Positions 46,282 to 57,978 of a stretch of DNA of 64,000 nt are shown one piece after another. The translations under genes and the position numbers were made by a program. Below the pieces are notes generated by a model. That model was given only the letters and a program-made list of their open reading frames with translations. It had not been told where the DNA came from and made no database searches. Every line of letters begins with the position of its first letter. The first letter of the stretch is position 1. Source of the stretch: Gymnopilus junonius (lineage: Eukaryota; Basidiomycota; Agaricomycetes; Agaricales; Galerinaceae); NCBI GenBank assembly GCA_015501075.1, contig JADNYJ010000003.1, positions 248,001-312,000 on the forward strand, in the 5' to 3' direction.

Positions 46282-46386
46282 ACGCGCGTCGTGGATGCCA
46301 TGTAACTGACGCGACGGGCCTGTCACGGCCATTTGCTGACTGCTTGCCACCACTTCCCACCGCGACAAGAATACCCAAGGACGCGT
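46282..46386. promoter_or_regulatory. ACGCG (MCB-like) elements in the CTF18 promoter
   Basis: Three ACGCG-containing sites lie in the 204-bp divergent promoter: ACGCGC at 46282-46287 (overlapping its own reverse complement), ACGCGA at 46309-46314 and a perfect ACGCGT at 46381-46386, 26 bp before the CTF18 ATG. MBF binds ACGCGT in yeasts and controls replication genes. Function here is inferred. Confidence 0.45.
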
Positions 46387-46411
46387 ATTTTACCCTAGAA
46401 CTTGGATTCTT

Positions 46412-49400
46412 ATGTTCATTGCAACAGGACTCTTATCAAGCTCTTCGTTATCTGCCCCTCAGGGGCCCAGCAACGTCAAAGAGTCTCCCCCAACTTTCGC
46501 GTCCAATGGACTGCTCGGCATCGCTGGAGAGCTAAATGTTGATCAAGATTCATCCGCAAACCCTGCCATCTCCGCCACGAAGTCTACACCAGTCTTTACA
46601 TCGAATGGCTTGCTTGGTACCACTCGGACCACAAGAACAAGTCAAGATCCATCGACTTCAACCACACAAGCCGATATGCCAGCACCGACTTCCACATCGA
46701 ATGGCTTACTATGCGGAGCTCAATTCCATTTGACCAGTGGAGATGCTGGACCATTAATCTTGGGCTTATCATCCACGTCAGCAGGTATGCCTGGAGCTCA
46801 CTTCACAATTCTCCAACTCACATAATTGCAGAGGTTTCGGAATCTTTCATCAGCAACGGTCTACTATCTAATGCCCCTTCTGGTAATAGGTGATATGAGC
46901 TTAATAGACATCCATGAATTTACGGTTGAAATAGATGAAAGAACTCCAACTTCACATTCGCTCTTTTCTCCCGATTCGACACAAGGTAGGCAATATTCAT
47001 ATTCCCGTTGTGGTTGTTTTGAGGATCTACCTTAGATTTCGATGATTTGCCTTCCGTATCCGATGCTTTCGGTATTAAGCCAATTATACCTCAGCGTTCA
47101 TCTGCTACGACGATAAGCGTACCACGGTCAAATGTACGCGCCACTACATTTGACGGAAAGACAATATATCTTCGGAGAAAGCCCAAGATTATCTCCCCAA
47201 GTACAAATGTGAGTAGGAATAAATATTTTACGCGTCCTGGCTCTCCAATTAGGTGTTTGTTCCACTTTAGGCCTCTACGACTGCGCAGAAAATAGGAAAT
47301 CTCCTCGACGTCCCTATCCACAGACTCATGGACCAGCTTTCCAGCGTTACTGCAGCAAATTTGCAGAGAATGTGAGCATAACCTTAGGTTGACATTTGTA
47401 TCCTTTGACAGACACTGCTGCAGGGACCAAATTTCTATTCCTGGGTCTTCCAATGCTCAGAGTACTAGCACATCTACTGTCGTGGAAGATATGCTCTGGG
47501 TCGATAGATATCGCCCTCGTAAATTTACAGACCTTTTGGGCAACGAGAGGGTTGCCAGGGACGCTATGACCTGGGTCAAACAATGGGACTACTGTGTGTT
47601 TGGAATATCTAAGGGGAAGAAGCGAGCAAGAGACAGCGACGAGAACATTGATCTACAAGATGAATTACGTCGTCCAATGGAGAAGGTATACTCATGATCA
47701 TCCTCTTTTGCCAGAACCAAATTGAAGATATTTTCGTGTTTAACAGATTCTTCTGCTGTCAGGACCTCCAGGACTTGGAAAGACAACGCTGGCGCACGTC
47801 GTTGCTCGCCAAGCAGGATATGAAGTCATGGAAATCAATGCCAGGTTAGTAGGTTCCTTCCCTGACTATATTTTTTGTGACATGCACCAATTTCTGCAGT
47901 GACGCACGATCTGGTTCTATTGTCGACGACCGAATACGACCGGCCCTGGAGTCTGGCTATGCTGTTGGCAGCACCAAACCTGTACTCCTCGTTATCGACG
48001 AGATTGATGGCGCAACTGGGGCAGGGGATAATGTCTGCATTTCTTGGATCTTTGACGACTTATTCTCAAATTGACCGAACTTCATCAGACAAATACTTTT
48101 GTCCACAAATTGGTTCAGCTCATACAAACAAGATCTCGGAAAAGAGGTAACTTTCACGCGTGTAATGCTTCTCAAACTAGATGCTGAACAAGTTCATAGA
48201 GCGTACAGCACGTGGAAGAGACACGCAGAACAAAAGAACTATCAGGCGGCCAATAATCTGTATTTGCAACGACCATAACGCTTCTTCCTTAGCCAAACTG
48301 CGACCCCATGCATACCAAATCCGATTCCATCGACCTGCTGATATCCACCTTGTGAAAAGGCTAAAAGAGATATGCGTTATAGAAGACCTGAAAGCTGATT
48401 CCAGGGCATTAAGCACCTTGGTCAGTGCCGCAAAGGGGGATCTTCGCGGATGCCTTAATGCTTTGCAAGTAAGAGCCCGATGGTTTCTATCTCATTGATT
48501 TACTGAAGATTGTGTCTATAGTTCGTGAAGACTCGCGATGAAGACGTAACAGAAGGCGTGATCCGTAAAGCCACCTCTGGGATGAAAGAAGAAGATAGTA
48601 GTGTCCAATCAGTCCTGAACAATTTGTTTACTCCATTGTCGAAGAAACGCGTGAAGGAACTCGGATTAACCGATGACGAAGAAGCGCGATACGTAGCTCG
48701 GTTAAGTCGTGAAATCGATAACAGTGGGCGGGAAAGTACTATCGCTACTGGTATGTTTCTTACCATCTTTTTGGGATAATATAATGGTAGTAAGGGGCTT
48801 GATGTCTAGGTTGCTTCGGACACTACGCCACCCTTCGCCGTCACGATGCCAATTTATCCAGGCAGGAGCAAGCTATGGAATGGTTGTCCACATATGACCG
48901 CTTTACTCATGCCATGTTCTCTGACGGCGACTTTTCGCTCAATCAATACCTTCCATATACCCTGGTGCCATTCTACCCCCTATTCCAAGAAAAAGGTGGG
49001 GAGCGCGTTGAACGCAATCAAACTGATTGGGAGGTTAGTAGTTATTTATTGCTTCTTCGCCAATTTTTTCACTGTTGAATTAGCACCTACAAGTGACAAG
49101 AAGTAATGAAGAGATATTCAAAACTTTGTCTCGCTGTCTACGATCAACAGCTGTTCGGTACAGCGGTGATTTTAGGCATCTCTTGAATGCCCCGATTCTC
49201 CAGATCGAGTTTGCTCCTTATCTGAATAGGATAGTATCGCCGCCACTCAGACCCGTCAGTTTTCTTCTTGGAATTTCTCCAGATTGCTGCTCACAATTTT
49301 TGTCTTAGGTGAATAGCCAGGTCATCCGAGCGCAGGAGAAGGCCTTAATGAGCCGCCTGGTTGATATCATGTCCACTTTGGAGTTGCGCTTCGTTCAAGA

Positions 49401-50083
49401 GAAAGCAGAAGACGGGCAACTAACATATCGTCTCGACCCGTAAGAAACGGGCCCACACGTTTTTCATATACCCTCCTAATTGGAAGTTAAACACAGACCT
49501 ATTGATGTATTCATCACTTATGACGGCAAACGAGCCTCGGATATCGCGGTATCGCGATATGCAGTTCGTAAAATCGTCTCAGCAGAGGTCTGGCTAAATG
49601 GCTTGTACGAGATTCGTACTCACGCTCGTTTCTGAATAGATTGACGCTGTACTGATTGCACGAGACACTGGCGTCGTCGAGAAGGGCAAACGAGGTAAAC
49701 ATGATTTCTTTGGAAAGTCAAGGTATGCGCCATTTTTATCTGGGAATTCAGTCCTGTCATTTATGCGCCTCTCGAGTCGAACCGATACCCTGGACGACGC
49801 TTCTGGCTCTGCTAAGAAGCGTGCAAAGACTGTGGACACACGAGACATCGCTGACATGGTGAAGGGCCTGTACTCTGTCAGTTTTAAGTAACTGGCTTAC
49901 AAGTGACAATTCCTGTAGCCGCCCACGGATTTCTTTGGACGCCCCATAACAGTTGCTTCCGCTAGTACGACAAAAGCCGCGGTGCGCAAAAATGTGGAAA
50001 AAAAGTATCGGGTGGCATATCGATTCCTGGAGGGTAATTCAGCAGCAGTGCGGAAACCCGTCAAAGTGAACATGTTTATTTGA
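46412..50083 (+). CDS. CTF18: Chromosome transmission fidelity factor CTF18 (alternative clamp loader)
   Basis: AAA+ large subunit of the Ctf18-RFC clamp loader, needed for sister chromatid cohesion and the replication checkpoint. N-terminal 140 residues are disordered and contain a repeated SNGLL motif (codons near 46505, 46604, 46700 and 46850). The core begins [20 protein letters not shown] (47490). Walker A is [17 protein letters not shown] (47760), then EVMEINASDARSG, Walker [11 protein letters not shown] (47987), FVHKLVQLI after an intron, and sensor 1 [19 protein letters not shown]. The lid and C-terminal segments include [14 protein letters not shown]. It ends [17 protein letters not shown]...VKVNMFI, the conserved Ctf18 tail for Ctf8/Dcc1 binding. 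Stop TGA 50081-50083. About a dozen introns. Confidence 0.9.
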
Positions 50084-50824
50084 CGTCCTTATTGAGTTAG
50101 TCAAACAAGCTAGTGTACTATCATATAAATTATTCAATCGATTCGCTTGCCATTTGCGCCTGTGGCGTAGGGGCTTGAGGATGCCTATCATCATTCCGAG
50201 GTGAACTCCACGAGTCTTACATAACTATATGCAGTAAATCAATTACCTAAATGGTATGCCTGGAGAGCGACTAGATTCCGAACTTCTTCAATCTATCAAC
50301 CCTGCAGGGTCTGCATCCCGTCGACCAGTGGGCGGCTTGTTCCAGAGGGGGAGAGTAAATTTGTGTAGAGAATTTACCTTGATCACTTCCTCAACCTCTA
50401 CTCGGATGACTGTACCTATAATCGAACTTCGTCGCCTTCCAAAATTCCGCCTTGTAACTCCATTCGACGTCCGCTTTACTAATGTGCCGTATTAGTAGGC
50501 TATCAATGCTTTACCCAGACCGTAAATTTCGCAATGTCACTTTGGGCCATAGAGGCGGAACCACTCCTTTATGTCCGAACTGCAACATATCGAAGAGTGA
50601 TTCATTGATTCCAGATTTTGATGATTACTCTTCTAATCTTTAATTAATTGTTGCTGTCTAGCAGCTTGTAGGTCGGATGCCTACCTTGTCGCTCTGGATC
50701 TCCGCCTAGGCTCCCAGTGGCGTATGCCATGTAGCTTTCTTCCTTCTCGAAATTGCCTATCCTTTAACCTCAACTGCGCAACTTATTGCTTGATTTTGTT
50801 TTCGTGCCTGCCTGGCGACTGGGG
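50084..50824. other. Intergenic region CTF18 / hydrophobin
   Basis: About 740 bp; an open frame at 50256-50495 lacks known motifs and has no clear splice partners. The region probably contains the hydrophobin promoter. Confidence 0.4.
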
Positions 50825-50830
50825 TATAAA
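50825..50830 (+). promoter_or_regulatory. TATA box of the hydrophobin gene
   Basis: TATAAA within GGGGTATAAAAGCAAG, 73 bp upstream of the ATG, matching the strong TATA promoters typical of hydrophobin genes. Confidence 0.6.
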
Positions 50831-50897
50831 AGCAAGTGCGAAACACTCTCATCCTCCAGACATTTTTACCAGTCTATTTACAAAGCAAAAGTTCAAG

Positions 50898-51418
50898 ATG
50901 TACGCCTTCAAGCCCCTCATGCTTCTTGCTCTGCCCCTTCTGGCAGTCGCAAGTCCCTTTGTATGTTTTGCAGGTTTGACTTGCGAAATAATATTGAAGC
51001 ATCATTGCGACTAGACTACGAGGACTGGCACTACTCCCTGCAACACTGGTAACGTCCAGTGCTGCGATAAAACAGTACAGGTATGACTAATTCCTAGATA
51101 TCCTTGACAAGTTGAAGTCCTCATACCTTTGAATTTCATTTAGGGTAGTGATCCTAAAACCCTTTCTCTCCTTCAAAAAGTCTTGGGCTCGTTGGACGGT
51201 CTTCTTGACCTCAATTTGTCAGGTTTAATCGGGCTTGACTGCAGCGCCATCGATATTGTTCGCGTGGGTGGTAATTCATGCAGTCTGCAGCCGGTTTGCT
51301 GCGATGGAGCTACCTTCGTATGTGACCCAGACTTTTAATCTTATCGTTTTCTCATATTTTTTTATAGAAGGGAGGCTTGGTCAGCTTGGGCTGCACTCCT
51401 ATTAACATCAACCTCTAA
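50898..51418 (+). CDS. Class I hydrophobin
   Basis: A small secreted surface-active protein that coats hyphae and fruiting structures. MYAFKPLMLLALPLLAVASP is the signal peptide. Three introns are inferred (the first ends GACTAG, the last ends TTTATAG). The mature protein has exactly eight Cys in the hydrophobin order: C-x6-CC-x37-C-x12-C-x5-CC-x13-C-x7. Visible blocks are PCNTGNVQCCDKTV, LIGLDCSAIDIV, NSCSLQPVCCDG and LVSLGCTPININL. These spacings suit class I, the basidiomycete type that forms rodlets. Stop TAA 51416-51418. It is a single gene here, not a cluster. Confidence 0.93.
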
Positions 51419-51859
51419 GCCGTTCGATTCGATGAGTGTCTGATATGGAGCCATTTGTCTTATGTGCAAGTATTTCTAGAATAAGACAGACCAAGTTTCT
51501 TCTGACTGCTTAGCTACTTGTTATCTAGTCTCGTACCAAAACACGTCCACGCAGTGGACGGTCTTGTGTGAAAGTAGGCCATGTGGCAGGGCAATGCGAG
51601 ACTTTACTTTTTTAATTGTGGCATGAGAATTTATTGATGTTTGTTGCACGATGACTCGAGTTAATGATTTTGTCCGCTGCCGTGCCGACGTACTCAGTGG
51701 TGAGATGAGAGAAGCGGTGTTCCCATACTAGGCAATTAGCACGCTCACGGGACGCGACACACGTCGAAATCTCCTGCCATGACTCGTGGTAGTAGGTACC
51801 GAAGACCACAATCCGAAACTATAAACTGAGGGAACGTTTACATCCCTCTGTCACCCCCA
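51419..51859. other. Intergenic region, no feature seen
   Basis: About 440 bp between the hydrophobin and the F-box gene on the same strand. No gene, RNA or repeat seen. Confidence 0.4.
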
Positions 51860-54499
51860 ATGGCTGCACGTAAATCTATGAGGATAGCTGAGCAAAATGG
51901 CAATAGATATGCTGCTGCTCAGCTGACACGACAGGCTTCACCCAAGCCAGAGCGTGCAATGACCGACAAACCTCCACGGAAGAAACAGAAGGTTGCCTTG
52001 AAGGCGAAACCAAATTCGTCCGCCCCTGTTGAAGACGATTTTCGAAAGATCAGAGGTAGACGAGGAGCGCTGAAAACGATGACGGAAATGCCGGTCGACA
52101 TCTTGCTCGAGATTTTCAGTCAACTTCAACCAGTCGATCTCCTCCATATCTCTAGGGCCACAAAGGCTCTTCGGGCCATTGTTTTGGAAGAAAGCTCTAA
52201 ATTCCTATGGGAGCAAGTGCGTAGTCACCGCCCGAGAACTAAATTCTGCTAATGGATTTTTGCCACATTATAAGGTGTACAGAAATGTACCTGGACCTGA
52301 GAAGCCTCCGGCTTGTCCTCCTGGAATGAGTCCCCTTCACTATACGAACGTTCTCTATGGTCGTTACTGTCAAGTGGGTGCTAACAAGTTATAATCAAGC
52401 CATTCACGTTTAATGCTAATCGCAATCCCTATAGTCCTGCACCTCCACTCCGGCTCGGGTTGTTCATTGGCATGCGAGAGTGCGATTGTGCTCAAAGTGT
52501 GCTCCCAAACAGTACGTCTCAGTAATATTTTCTGCGAGTTCTTCCAATCTAACGGTATGGCGCATTAGGTTAGTACATACAGCCAAAACGGGGGATATAT
52601 ACCTCATTTGCTCAGCTATGTACTTCAAGTCGAGCCCGACTATGTGTATGACCATATCTTTGATCAGCAAAGTTCTTATTGTCTAAAGGTATTCTAGACG
52701 CTGGTTCATATGTACTCAAGGCCCAGTATGAACGGCATGCTCGACTGTACAACGCAATCCAGGAGGAAAAGGACAGAGCTCAGTACAGAAAGGAAGCCGA
52801 AAAGGAGTCCAAGATTCGTTCTAATGTATGGGTGTTTGACATTGACCGTGAAAGCTGTGCTGACGGTTTTGATATGATTTAGCATGGGCAAAAGCTTCAG
52901 TTCTGGGAGAGGAAGATGAAAAGGGCTCGTGTTGGAAACACGCGTTCTATACGCGATGGCCGACGTCAAGCGTAAGTTGGACATAACCGCTGTTGTAATA
53001 AAGGTGCTAACACTTCTTCTGAATCTAGAATTATTCGAATGATATACAAAGAAGGTTTAGCAAATTTATTCCCGACCTGACCACACATTCTGAAATTATG
53101 TCACTCATAGGTTATGCCCAAGAACTCAGCCGCTGTCGAGTAGAAGACCTTCCAGGTGTGAAAGTCACGAAAGAACTGACTGACAAAGGTGAGGGATCCT
53201 TATTGACGCTTCAGGAACGATGTTTACATTCTTCATAGAATGGGATAAGATCAAGCACAAAATTCTTCCGGCCCTGGAATATTTACGGCAAGAAAATAAG
53301 CGGCGACAGTTGATATCTAGTTATAATTGGCGACTTCGTGATCTTGCCACGAAAGTCGAATCAACTACGAGTAAAATAATGAAACCGCCTGTGTTTCCTC
53401 CAATCTCTCAGTACGCGAGGACTGAGCCATTTCGCAGTCTTATAAAGGATGATACCATCAGCAATTCTGACCTCCTTCGGCGCCTGGTAGAACACGAATC
53501 ACAGATCGCGACAATAGCAACTTCTTGGAAGGATAATACAGACAGGTTTCTGCGTAAATTGCTCCAGGAATCGAGCAACATAGTGGGATCGGACGTAGAC
53601 CCTCTTCATCTGGCAGTCACCTTCTTTAAATGTGGATTTTGTGATGACCCAATCACTTATCCCCGGATATTGATGCACCGTTGTCTGCGAGACAGGCCGT
53701 ACGAGAACGAAGAGAACGAGAATAAGGAGGATACTAAAGAAGATAGTAGATCTCAGGAGGGGGATGATGAAGATGAAGTAGATGAAGAGGATAATGAGTT
53801 ATCTGCGAACGACGACATGGAAGAAGTGGCACCTGTCACTCCAGAATCTGTATGGGCAGATATTTCGTCCTGGTATGGCTCAACCTGGGATGAAGTTAAT
53901 GATCAGATCTTTGTCGATGACGAGGCGACAGGTTTTGCGAAGGCGGTCGTAAAAGTATGCGGGGAAGATCCCGATACTTTAACATTCTCTGCTATGGAGG
54001 AGAAGGACACTAGGCTGGAGTGCGTTCGTTGCACCGCTAAAGCTAAGCAAAAAACTCGCAATCGCCTCGTCATGAACTGGAAAATGGCAGTAAGTGTACG
54101 CCTTTATTGGTCCAATGGGTCAGCACCAATCATTCGCAGATTCTTCATGACTTGGAGGTTCACTTTGACGAGACGACGTCTGAGCAGAATTGGAAGTTGC
54201 TCACGGACGCAAGCGATTTAGCGAAGGTCAAAGAATCTGAATTGAAGATGAGTGCAAAATGGAAATTGCCTGATTGCCATTGCGTACATTGTCAGCATAG
54301 AATGCCACGGAATAATGTCGAATCCCATCTGTCTGTTTTGTGAGTGGTTTCTAACGTTTTACGTGACTGTTCTTACTCCATGACCAACAGCCATCGTGAA
54401 AAGCGCCAGGAAGGTCGAGATGGTAATTGGATAAATGATCATATTTACCCAATCCTGGATATTCCCATGAAAACGCCACCATATTCTGTCAGAATTTAA
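51860..54499 (+). CDS. F-box protein with zinc-binding motifs
   Basis: Probably the substrate adaptor of an SCF ubiquitin ligase; substrate unknown. MAARKSMRIAEQNGNR starts it, with a basic nuclear-localisation-like KPPRKKQKVALKAK. The F-box reads MPVDILLEIFSQLQPVDLLH...SRATKALRAIVLEESSKFLW (about 52085-52205). After introns comes a paired-cysteine zinc motif (YCQSC... and ..LCSKCAPKQ, 52370-52500). The long exon 53220-54090 encodes an extended helical domain, CGFCDDPI...HRC, an acidic insert (many Glu and Asp, 53700-53830) and WADISSWYGSTW. A final CHCVHCQHRM...ESHL motif looks like another zinc site near 54290. The end is IYPILDIPMKTPPYSVRI; stop TAA 54497-54499. This layout is common in agaricomycete F-box families. 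Confidence 0.75.
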
Positions 54500-54782
54500 G
54501 CCAGCCTTTTCTCTTTTGCGTAATATACCCATAGTATGCTGAAACTTCTGACATGAACAAGGTCTTAAAGCGGGCTTGAAAAGGATGGACCTTCCCTTTC
54601 AACCTATTGTATGCTATATACTTGCTGCTTCTGCATGATGTACGGAGACTGGTTTAAATTACAATGCATGCCACCACAAGTACTTGCAAGTTGTAACTTC
54701 ACTTGAACCCCAACATCATTTCTGAAGTGTGACGGTCCGGAGGTGCATCGACTACACAACACAACCATCAGTATACGATTTC

Positions 54783-55600
54783 TCAGAACTTCAGGGGAAG
54801 CACAACGACTGTGGTATCATCGACCCGTCTACCAGGCATTCCTCTGACGAGCTTACTGGCAGTTTCTGCCCCGTTATTCCCGCTCAAAGCATCCCATAGG
54901 AGGTCCAGCGCGAGATTGACATCGACTTCATGATCCAGTTTGGTAAGCCATTGTTGCACAGGTTGCACTATAACATCATCCCCAGTTTTCAAGCGTCTGG
55001 AATACAAGTCACAAAGCCCATCTGAGCATAGAATAAGCATAGGTGATGTATTAGGTTCGGGGTCCAGTAAAGTCAAGTTGATACGCTTGACTTCCGCCCG
55101 GTTGGAAAGATACGGAGGTGTGAGGTTCCTGGCTAGAAGCTCGGCAACCTTATAGTTCTTATGGAATCCAGGAGTTGCTAGGGCGAACACGCGTTCAGAG
55201 TAAATTGGCGGGAGCTTAAACAAGGTGTCTCCAATAGCCAGATTAATTGAATACATATCAGGCGATGCATACACCAGCAAAAGCAAGCTTTAGTACTCAC
55301 ATGTGTTAGAGTGATTAAACCCAGGACTCTACCCTCGTGTACGCATTCTGCTTCATTAGGGTGCTCTACCCGAATGCGATTAGCCTCCACTTCATTACCA
55401 GCATTATGACGCTTGCTTAGAATCCGGATCTCCCACTGGGCTCCAAGGCTAGTCTGTACACCGAGCAATAGTAAATTGATCAACAAGGTATGCCAACATA
55501 TATGAATAGTGCTTACAAGCTTCACAATCTCCAGAATATAAATTGGCGAGGACAAAAAGGGCCGTGCCTACGATAACAGTGGAACCTGTAAGTCTCCCTG
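54783..55600 (-). pseudogene. PP2C-type phosphatase remnant (5'-truncated)
   Basis: Homology to the C-terminal half of a PP2C Ser/Thr phosphatase, as in the mitochondrial pyruvate dehydrogenase phosphatase group. Readable pieces: GSTVIVGTALFVLANLYSGD (55580), GAQWEIRILSKRHNAGNEVE, ANRIRVEHPNEAECVHEGRV, AIGDTLFKLPPIYSERVFAL, PMLILCSDGLCDLYSRR and RRVDDTTVVVLPLKF (stop at 54785-54783). The N-terminal metal-binding part (the DGHGG box) is absent upstream. The LGLITLT and AIGD pieces are interrupted by an intron-like stretch with a good GTGAGT donor, but the acceptor expected just before GCTATTGG reads TG, not AG (55240-55239). The missing start, lost N-terminal half and broken acceptor indicate a pseudogene. 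Confidence 0.7.
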
Positions 55601-56100
55601 AATCCACAAGGGAACTCACAATCAAGAAATACGATACTTATGAGCAAATTCTTTTCCAAAGCAGGCCTGCAACCGCCAGTGAAGTTCTTGACTCGTTCAC
55701 CCAGGAATACGGCAGATCGACAGTAAGCATCAGTTGAAACCGTACAAAGTATCCGTTAGCATATACGCAACATCTACACATCTCTTCATATGAGTACGCC
55801 TTACAATGACTAGGACACATACTTACATGTTCAAGTTGGCCTCTTTGAGGACTCAGGAAGTTGCACAAGCAATCTGTCATTGTTGTTGGACAATTTACAT
55901 CTACGCAACCATCATTATTTATGATACCATTGTGCTGAAAATGTTGATCGCTAGTAACCTTTGAAGTGGGGGATTGGTGAAAACCGCGTCTGCGCCTTGG
56001 CCCTGGAATCGCGTTGATTACTCAGCTTAACACGTGATGGAAAGGGTACAAACGCGGTGTCCTTGTCCAATGGCTCGCTCTCCAGTGTCCACAAGCAATC
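55601..56100. other. Intergenic region, no gene seen
   Basis: About 500 bp upstream of LSM4. It contains the LSM4 promoter and possibly unrecognisable remains of the PP2C 5' end; the plus-strand frame 55543-55737 is antisense to the remnant. Confidence 0.4.
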
Positions 56101-56886
56101 ATGGTACGTTTGTCTTTTTCTCCTAGTAGAAAGCCGCTAACCGGGCATTAACAGCTCCCATTATCTCTCCTAACAGCGGCACAGAACAAGCCTATGGTAC
56201 GTGGTACGTCTCAAACTACTATCGCAAGACAACATCCAAGGTGTCCTGACAATCCCATTTCCCAACTGGACGCCGTCGTCTCGTCTTTCTTCACATTGTC
56301 ATATTAGCTTGTCGAGCTCAAGAATGGAGAAACTCTCAACGGCCATCTCGTCAACTGCGATAATTTTATGAACATCACGCTGCGAGAAGTATATCAGACG
56401 AATCCTGAAGGTGATCGATTCTGGAAATTGAAAGAGTGCTATATTCGTGGGAGCACGGTATGTGTATTTTTCTTGACGCAGTCATATGCTTCTATATGTA
56501 TACCTTTATATTTATATTCTGCTATTCTTGTGCGGATCATCTCATACATATACTGACGCTTTTCTTTTATGCAGATCAAATACCTACGCGTTCCCGACCA
56601 ACTACTAGATGTCGTCAAGGACGAACAAAATAGAGCGCGCGACGCTAACCGAGCATCCCGAGGAGGAGCGCATACAGGTGGTGCGTAACTCTCGAACATG
56701 TCTCCATAACAAAGTCACTGATGAACGTTACTTTACTATTTGATTTTGAAAGGTCGTGGACCACCCAGAGGAGGTAAGGAACTTGATCTTGAGTCCAATT
56801 AATTGCTGATCCTTTTTATGGATATAGGTCGTGGAGGAAGAGGCGGCCCTATGCGTGGAGGACGCGGACGTGGGCGAGGAGCTTGA
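56101..56886 (+). CDS. LSM4: U6 snRNA-associated Sm-like protein LSM4
   Basis: Component of the Lsm1-7 (mRNA decay) and Lsm2-8 (U6 snRNA) rings. Exon 1 codes only for the initiator ATG (56101-56103); a 51-nt intron (GTACGT...TTAACAG) follows, then [14 protein letters not shown]. After another intron come [20 protein letters not shown] (Sm1), [20 protein letters not shown], and [20 protein letters not shown] (Sm2, across an intron). The C-terminal tail has RGG-type repeats ([25 protein letters not shown]), as in fungal and animal LSM4. Stop TGA 56884-56886. Alignment to known LSM4 proteins places Met immediately before LPLSLL, so the start is well supported. Confidence 0.93.
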
Positions 56887-57224
56887 TGCCGCTCTCGCGA
56901 TTCCTTGTTATATCACTCAGGCCTTTTTAATTTGTTTTATGAACGTTCTACACGTCATTGTATTCATCAGCAGTCTCCCAAACCAATTATCTGGTGAGGA
57001 CGTATAAACTCTTTAAAGCTTAAGGTGAACAGAATGGGAAGTTAGTCACTAAGCCCACATTAGCAGTATGCCAGATTTAGCAAAGGCTAGAGATGTGGTG
57101 CTGTTTTGATCACGGAAGACTCAGAGGTATATTGACCTACAATAACTAATAAACACGTATGTTTTTCTTTCTCTCCCTTTCTGATAGAATAGATAACACA
57201 TCATGGCTTCATTAATCCTAGGTT
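56887..57224. other. 3' region of LSM4
   Basis: About 340 bp, including one copy of a 25-nt repeat (56953-56977). No gene seen. Confidence 0.4.
56953..56977 (+). repeat. 25-nt direct repeat, copy 1
   Basis: Segment CGTCATTGTATTCATCAGCA... matches 57869-57893 at 24 of 25 positions. Confidence 0.7.
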
Positions 57225-57978
57225 TTGTCTGATGTCCTCAAGAACAGCTACCGTGCCTATCGGATTACGACCTTCCATACCCCTTCACCGTCAGCCTCAC
57301 ATGAAGTTGGAACAAGTTTCGCCTCCATCATCGAGGCGTTCAAGTCATGGGTGACCGCTACCAACCCTCTCCGTACTCCATGCCTACTCCTTGATCGCTG
57401 CACTTTTGAACAAGCATTGCTGCCGAAGCAGGTATCTCATATCATGATTGACATTTATTTCCTCTGACTCTGAGATGACCTTTATTCAACAGGATAGTTT
57501 ATTGTGTAATATGAGCCTATAGCCTTATTTGTGACTCGAGGCTCAGAATGGCTTCCAAGCCGCTGAAACTCATGTTGAAGCCATAAATCTAGACGGGGCC
57601 GTTGATCATGATCAGCAGTTTCTGTCACATCTGCTTACAAGTTCTTTTGAAGATTTTTTTTGGGACATTCGGCTTCTAATCTTCCTATTCATGCCTCTCA
57701 AAGCTCTCATCGTTTCACGTTCCGTCTGTGAGGAATGGCTTCGTCTCTTTCTAAAAGCGGACATACCTCTTCCAGGCTGCCGTCTTCTAGATCACCATGG
57801 CTCTGTTGCCTTGAGTGTTCAATCGTTTCGAGGTTTCCAAAGGGCAAGGGTCAGACCCATTGCTCTAGCGTCATTGTATTCATCAGCAATCTCTCACTCC
57901 TCAAAAGTTTTGGCGACGGATGATGTACAAGCCCATCGAGCCGCAGCAACACTACTAAAGGGGTGTCACCACTCTTGA
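57225..57978 (+). pseudogene. F-box-like gene fragment(s), probably decayed
   Basis: An open segment at 57225-57440 (SDVLKNSYRAYRITTFH...) ends at a plausible donor but its product is not recognised. Downstream, codons from about 57660 give LLIFLFMPLKALIVSRSVCE-EWLRLFLKADIPLPGCRLLD, a match to the F-box core of agaricomycete proteins (I.SF.PL..LI.SRSVC.EWR.L...ADI.P). Frames break before and after, and stops intervene, so an intact gene is unlikely. The two pieces may not belong together. Confidence 0.35.
57869..57893 (+). repeat. 25-nt direct repeat, copy 2
   Basis: Second copy of the 56953-56977 segment with one G-to-A difference, inside the F-box fragment. Confidence 0.7.

Noticed and set aside
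50256..50495. Small plus-strand open frame upstream of the hydrophobin
   Set aside because: No motif, no splice partner and no family recognised.
55543..55737. Plus-strand frame MARTKRAVPTITVEP
   Set aside because: Antisense to the PP2C remnant and without homology I recognise.
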